From Nitzschia sp. DOCU1 (taxonomy: Eukaryota > Bacillariophyta > Bacillariophyceae > Bacillariales > Bacillariaceae), in the NCBI GenBank assembly GCA_951394045.1, contig OX595995.1, forward strand, positions 868,001 to 932,000: a DNA stretch of 64,000 nt, read 5' to 3'. The notes under the pieces were generated by a model. That model made no database searches. It was not told the origin of the DNA and saw nothing but the letters and a program-made list of their open reading frames with translations. The stretch's first letter is position 1, and each line of letters starts with the position of its first letter. Below are positions 60,246 to 64,000 of this stretch, piece by piece. A program made the position numbers and the translations under genes.

Positions 60246-61574
60246 CTACAACAAATTTATCAAGCAGAAGGCGAACCCTAACCCAGCAAGACGTGCAAAC
60301 GACAATGCGAAAGCGCCATCTGCAACCAAAGCGTGGTCGATTTCGGATGGAGCTGCACAGCAGACCTCGCCCTCCGAAGCACTAGGCTCGCCTTCTGCGG
60401 CAACAACATTGGCGATTGGGGCCTGTCCGTTGCTTTCGCATACGTAGTTGTCCGACTGAGTTGCGCCGTCACCGATATCGCCAACGATTTCACCACCTAG
60501 ATCCTCGCACTCTTGGCGAGATACTTCGTCTCGTTCGGCTGCCATCGTCGTCACAAGGACTCCTTTTCCGCAGCAAACTTCTCCTTCAATCGCAAACGGC
60601 TCTTCATCCTGCAAAATGTTGGCAATCGGAGGGAGACCGTTACTATCGCATACGTAATCACCCTTAAAGATAGCACCGTCACCAATGTCACCGACGATGA
60701 TCCCATCCATACCCTCACATTCTTCGCGCGTGTATTCATCACGCTCAGGGGCGGGGCAGCAAACTTGCCCCTCATGAGGAATGGACTCTCCCGAGCGGGC
60801 AATGACGGTGCCGATTGGCGGAAGACCGGTAACTTTGCAAAGATAGTCATCTCGATGAATCGAGCCATCGCCAATGTCATATGTGATGACACCACCCTGA
60901 GATTCGCACTCGTCCACCGACATCTCGGGACGGGTACCAGATGTCACGCCATTGCCTCCACAGCAAACTTCTCCTTCAATCGCAAACGGCTCTTCATCCT
61001 GCACAATGTTGGCAATCGGAGGGAGACCGATACTATCGCATACGTAATCGCCCTTAAAGATAGCACCGTCACCAATGTCACCGACGATGATCCCATTCAT
61101 ACCCTCACATTCTTCACGCGTGTATTCATCACGCTCAGGAGCAGGGCAGCAAACTTGCCCCTCACGAGGAATGGACTCTCCGGAGCGGGCAATGACGGTG
61201 CCGATTGGTGGAAGACCGGTAACTTCGCAAAGATAGTCATCTCGATGAATCGAGCCATCGCCAATGTCATACGTGATGACACCACCCTGAGATTCACATT
61301 CGTCCACCGACATCTCGGGACGGGTACCAGATGTCACGCCATTGCCTCCGCAGCAGACCTCACCTTCAATGGCAATCGGCTCGTCAGCGCCAGCCACCAC
61401 AACATCTGTGGGAGGGAGCCCATCGATATCGCAAAGATAATCCTGGCGGAAAATGGCCCCATCGCCAATGTCCCCAACCACCACACCACCTTGATCTTCA
61501 CATTCTTGACGAGTAATCTGAGAAGATCCCGAGGTGAGGCAAAGTGCCAACGCGGTGATTGCAAAGAAACGCAT
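60246..61574 (-). CDS. Secreted Cys-rich six-repeat protein, probably GPI-anchored
   Basis: 442 residues from the ATG at 61574, intronless. The signal peptide is MRFFAITALALCLTSGSSQ. Six repeats of about 65 residues fill residues 20-410, each with E-C-E-x-x-x-G, D-I-G-D-G-A/S, Y-V/L-C and EGEVCC or EGQVCC, giving the Cys pattern C...C...CC. The tail FALSFARLAGLGFAFCLINLL is hydrophobic with no charged end, as in GPI-attachment signals. Repeats alternate in two types, so a two-repeat block of 130 residues (390 bases) is duplicated almost exactly (about 60551-60940 and 60941-61330). Likely an extracellular or frustule-associated protein. No named domain is recognised. Confidence 0.85.
   Translation of the reverse strand: MRFFAITALALCLTSGSSQITRQECEDQGGVVVGDIGDGAIFRQDYLCDIDGLPPTDVVVAGADEPIAIEGEVCCGGNGVTSGTRPEMSVDECESQGGVITYDIGDGSIHRDDYLCEVTGLPPIGTVIARSGESIPREGQVCCPAPERDEYTREECEGMNGIIVGDIGDGAIFKGDYVCDSIGLPPIANIVQDEEPFAIEGEVCCGGNGVTSGTRPEMSVDECESQGGVITYDIGDGSIHRDDYLCKVTGLPPIGTVIARSGESIPHEGQVCCPAPERDEYTREECEGMDGIIVGDIGDGAIFKGDYVCDSNGLPPIANILQDEEPFAIEGEVCCGKGVLVTTMAAERDEVSRQECEDLGGEIVGDIGDGATQSDNYVCESNGQAPIANVVAAEGEPSASEGEVCCAAPSEIDHALVADGAFALSFARLAGLGFAFCLINLL
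60551..61330. repeat. 390-base higher-order coding repeat
   Basis: Two near-identical blocks of 390 bases, offset 390 (for example a GCCGATTGG site at 60810 and 61200). Each encodes two 65-residue Cys-rich repeats. High identity points to a recent duplication or to conversion. Confidence 0.8.
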
Positions 61575-62639
61575 GTTGCTGAGCTGAGTGGTAGATTCTG
61601 GTTTTCAAAGATCGATTTTATGACCAACAAATTGATTTGACAAACTGATTTGACACGAATGCTGATCTTGCATCTTGTCAAATTTTTGCTGGAAGGAGTC
61701 GACAACAAACCATTGGCGCAAGAGGTTGGGAGGGTATGTTGTACTCCATTTGCTGCGATTAACAATAACAAACAACCGCCAAAAAGGAAGCGTCAATGGA
61801 CGTTGACCTTTAGATTTCAACCACGCAATCGTGCAAAGTCCACCATGGAGTAAGTTAATAACGGCCACAAACGAGCATCACTCAAAGGCGACTAAGGCTC
61901 TCTTGATTGTCAGGATTATTGGATATTGTCAATGTTTCAGATTTGAGCCCTGGGTTGATGAACTTCTTGGAAGGTCGATGAAACGACGCAAGTCGCATAT
62001 CGGATATGTAAGGATTGATTCCTTCGACCGCGTGTTGCAATCGCAAAAGCCATCACATCGGCAAAAGGGTGCGAGCGCTGTGGGTGCGCCAACCCTGCGA
62101 TGCCACGTGTAATTATTAAAAACCCTTTTCACGTTCCGCCACTTTTGGCATATGGATGCATTCCTTGTCGGCGGGAGCTCATTTTTCTACTACCTAGAGT
62201 AGATCTCTCTATAATACCAAAGTATCCCCAAAAGACCAGTCACAATGAAGCTCTCGCTGTTGTTTTGTTTACGATTGCAAGGAGTGACATGCAGTTTGAT
62301 GGGTCGTTGTTTGCACCTCATATAAGCTAGCTACCGATAGTAGCAACAAGAAGAATCAAGGTGGGCGGCTCACGTCTACGTCATATTAGATAACTTGTAT
62401 TATATGTTAGTTCATACGTTTCAGACATAATATTGCTTGCGTACAATGCAATTCGGAGAGTACGAAGGGGCGGAAGCGGCCAAGTATGCTTGTCGACTGT
62501 GGTTCCAATTGGACGGAAGTTCCCAACGACGCCTGCCAAAAAGCCCGCGTGCTGCTACGTCAAGACCCGATATTGATTAACACATTTTCGCGTGTTCGAT
62601 ATGATATTTGATGATGATGCATTCTGCTGAGCGCTGCTA
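61575..62639. other. 1.06-kb intergenic region
   Basis: Lies upstream of the Cys-rich repeat gene. Contains copy 2 of the CCACGTGTAA repeat at about 62101-62155 and otherwise no supported gene. The last part is the 3' flank of the PLAC8 gene. Confidence 0.4.
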
Positions 62640-63476
62640 CTAAACGATGATTGGTGGCGCCGTTTCCGATAAGCCCGTCTCGGTGCAAGCTTGATAGTGA
62701 TACATCTTTTCATCATGCGAGTGACGAGCGATTTGAATCGTCATACAGCACTCGCACCAAAAGGCACAACACAAGTCTTCTAGCTGTCCATCACAACAGC
62801 CCTCGAAGCATGCCATGGATGTCGGTATCTGATAGTGCTTTCGATATTGGTATCGCACGTTCAGACCCAATACCACAAAGTAAACAAGGGAGAAGGGCCA
62901 AAGGAACACACCCAGACCCAGACAGAGCAATCCATAGTAGATAGCAACGATAGCCGCGACGGATTGACAGGTGCTCCTGTTTCCACCCGGTGCACCGCAA
63001 ATGTTTAGTCGCATTCGCTGGGCTAACTGCCCCAACACAATCGGCGTTAGACACCAACCCATCCAAAAAAGAGCATCGCAGCATACATCGAAACAAGAAC
63101 AAAAGTTGTTGCGCCAGCGTCCCGTGGGAGCTTGTGCCATTGTGGTAGCAGACATGGGAGCGATCACTTGAGGTGATGCAATAGAGTTGGGGGCGCTGTT
63201 TCGATTCGGATAGGGCACTTGAAATGCTTGGCCTTCTTGCACTCCCCCCTTCGGCACGACCACTTCAAAATCGATGCCATCCACTTGAGCGGAAAACGAA
63301 TAGCCTTCCGACAGTGCACATGGAGCGACGACATTGACCATGGACGCTGTCGGTGCGGTGTATGTGGATGATGTAGGTAAAGCGACAGGCGGGGACTCTG
63401 AAGCGACAACCGCGGCCACCATGGGAATATCATCCCCATCTGGACCACCAGGCGAGGCTTTCGTTGAAATTGTCAT
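62640..63476 (-). CDS. PLAC8-family Cys-rich membrane-associated protein
   Basis: 278 residues from the ATG at 63476; the longer frame starts at TTG. Residues 1-60 are Ser/Thr/Pro-rich. A small beta region (YSFSAQVDGIDFEVVVPKGG, then EGQAFQVPYP) matches the leader often seen before PLAC8 in diatom proteins. The PLAC8 domain (about 125-255) begins WRNNFCSCFDVCCDALFWMG, has two hydrophobic stretches (AAIVAIYYGLLCLGLGVFLW and FSLVYFVVLGLNVRYQYRKH), and ends GCCDGQLEDLCCAFWCECC, the Cys-rich C-terminal part (C-C-x-x-x-x-x-D-x-x-C-C). PLAC8 proteins act in metal tolerance or cell-size control; the role here is unknown. Confidence 0.88.
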   Translation of the reverse strand: MTISTKASPGGPDGDDIPMVAAVVASESPPVALPTSSTYTAPTASMVNVVAPCALSEGYSFSAQVDGIDFEVVVPKGGVQEGQAFQVPYPNRNSAPNSIASPQVIAPMSATTMAQAPTGRWRNNFCSCFDVCCDALFWMGWCLTPIVLGQLAQRMRLNICGAPGGNRSTCQSVAAIVAIYYGLLCLGLGVFLWPFSLVYFVVLGLNVRYQYRKHYQIPTSMACFEGCCDGQLEDLCCAFWCECCMTIQIARHSHDEKMYHYQACTETGLSETAPPIIV

Positions 63477-63854
63477 GTTCGATTCACCTACTCTGATATG
63501 CAATGAGATTCAATCATCACAAACGTTATGCAACAATACTGAAGTATACTCAACAGAAAGCTACCAAAGAAAAATTGATACTGGCGAAAATTGCCGCCGA
63601 AATTCGCGGGTTTTTCGCCGGTCATTTTTGGGGTGGATGGGCTCGGGGTACAGACAGTACGGACAGACGTCGTCCAATCGACTCCTTCGAACTGGTGCGA
63701 ACTTCCTGTTCGAGATAGATGACGACACGCAATAATGCACATCCATACGCGGCGGGCTAGAGATCGGGCTGGCAAAAAGAACACGCATTTTTCCGTCTCT
63801 TACTTGTTTCTCTTCACTTGTTGAATCTGAGAATCTTGCCCTTGTCCGAGAGCT
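63477..63854. other. Divergent promoter region
   Basis: About 380 bases between the PLAC8 gene (-) and the gene starting at 63855 (+). No gene seen; overlapping frames here lack motifs. Confidence 0.4.
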
Positions 63855-64000
63855 ATGATATCCTCTACGCATATATCGATGACGGCCACGGACCAGAAAT
63901 TTAATGTACCACTTGAGTTTGTAGAAGCTTTGTTGCAGAAGGATCCGGCCCAACTTGCCAAAGATACTCTTGACTGCTTTCTAGCCATGAATGACGATCC
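63855..64000 (+). CDS. Gene start cut by the window edge
   Basis: From the ATG at 63855 the frame is open to the last base (48 complete codons): MISSTHISMTATDQKFNVPL, then EFVEALLQKDPAQLAKDTLD and CFLAMNDD. The amphipathic helix LEFVEALLQKDPAQLAKDTL looks coding. A second ATG eight codons on is also possible. Too short to assign. Confidence 0.5.
   Translation, partial: MISSTHISMTATDQKFNVPLEFVEALLQKDPAQLAKDTLDCFLAMNDD

Noticed and set aside
60513..61640. A 375-codon plus-strand open frame antisense to the Cys-rich repeat gene
   Set aside because: It exists because the coding repeat has a period divisible by three, which keeps an antisense frame open. The sense frame has a signal peptide, conserved Cys spacing and a GPI-like tail.

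Overview
The window reads as nuclear DNA of a photosynthetic stramenopile, most likely a pennate diatom. The evidence is internal. Genes are short-intron eukaryotic genes: I can place 11 well-supported GT-AG introns of about 55-200 bases, plus four weaker ones. Several proteins carry the bipartite plastid presequence typical of diatoms, a signal peptide followed by Phe at the cleavage site: CP12, the DedA/VTT protein, alanyl-tRNA synthetase and a phosphate-carrier fusion. The gene set mixes plastid regulators with ESCRT, SRP, Golgi-type sulfotransferase-like and PLAC8 proteins. I cannot name the species. I found no tRNA, rRNA, CRISPR or bacterial-type operon.

Layout. 1-1.0 kb: tandem 179-base duplication, no gene. 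1.0-10.1 kb: four-TM protein, secreted sulfatase, plastid phosphate-carrier fusion, a small NDUFA4-like gene (-), TTL-like ligase. 10.4-17.1 kb: 801-aa disordered/four-TM protein (-), CRAL-TRIO protein, SRP72 (-). 17.7-21.1 kb: tandem pair of type II sulfotransferase-like genes. 21.5-26.6 kb: CP12 with two modules, CHMP7-like ESCRT-III (-), chromate transporter (-). 27.5-31.7 kb: a tandem duplication of a two-gene unit, a new small two-exon gene facing a NicO-type metal transporter; the transporter is decayed in copy A and intact in copy B. 32.5-33.3 kb and 46.1-46.8 kb: two dispersed members of one unrecognised family. 33.5-35.4 kb: a 1.8-kb element with perfect 32-base terminal inverted repeats. 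35.6-41.9 kb: two small hypothetical genes, pyruvate kinase (-), DedA/VTT protein, multi-TM protein (-). 43.7-54.7 kb: ornithine decarboxylase with a large insertion, UBE2Q-like E2, class IV HDAC-like protein (-), FAD oxidase/cyclopropane synthase fusion. 54.8-64 kb: alanyl-tRNA synthetase (-), LON-domain protein (-), secreted six-repeat Cys-rich protein (-), PLAC8 protein (-), and a gene running off the right edge.

Functional links are loose, as usual for a diatom chromosome. Plastid carbon and phosphate handling recurs (CP12, phosphate-carrier fusion, DedA/VTT). A 520-base divergent promoter shared by pyruvate kinase and the DedA gene holds two full TGACGTCA sites, the motif of diatom CO2/cAMP-responsive elements. 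The most unusual items are the inverted-repeat element, which carries what looks like a circularly permuted small gene; the duplicated small-gene/NicO unit; the thylakoid-style presequence on a phosphate carrier; and the CP12 with two C-x8-C modules. Start codons were moved to the first in-frame ATG wherever the longest open frame began at GTG or TTG.
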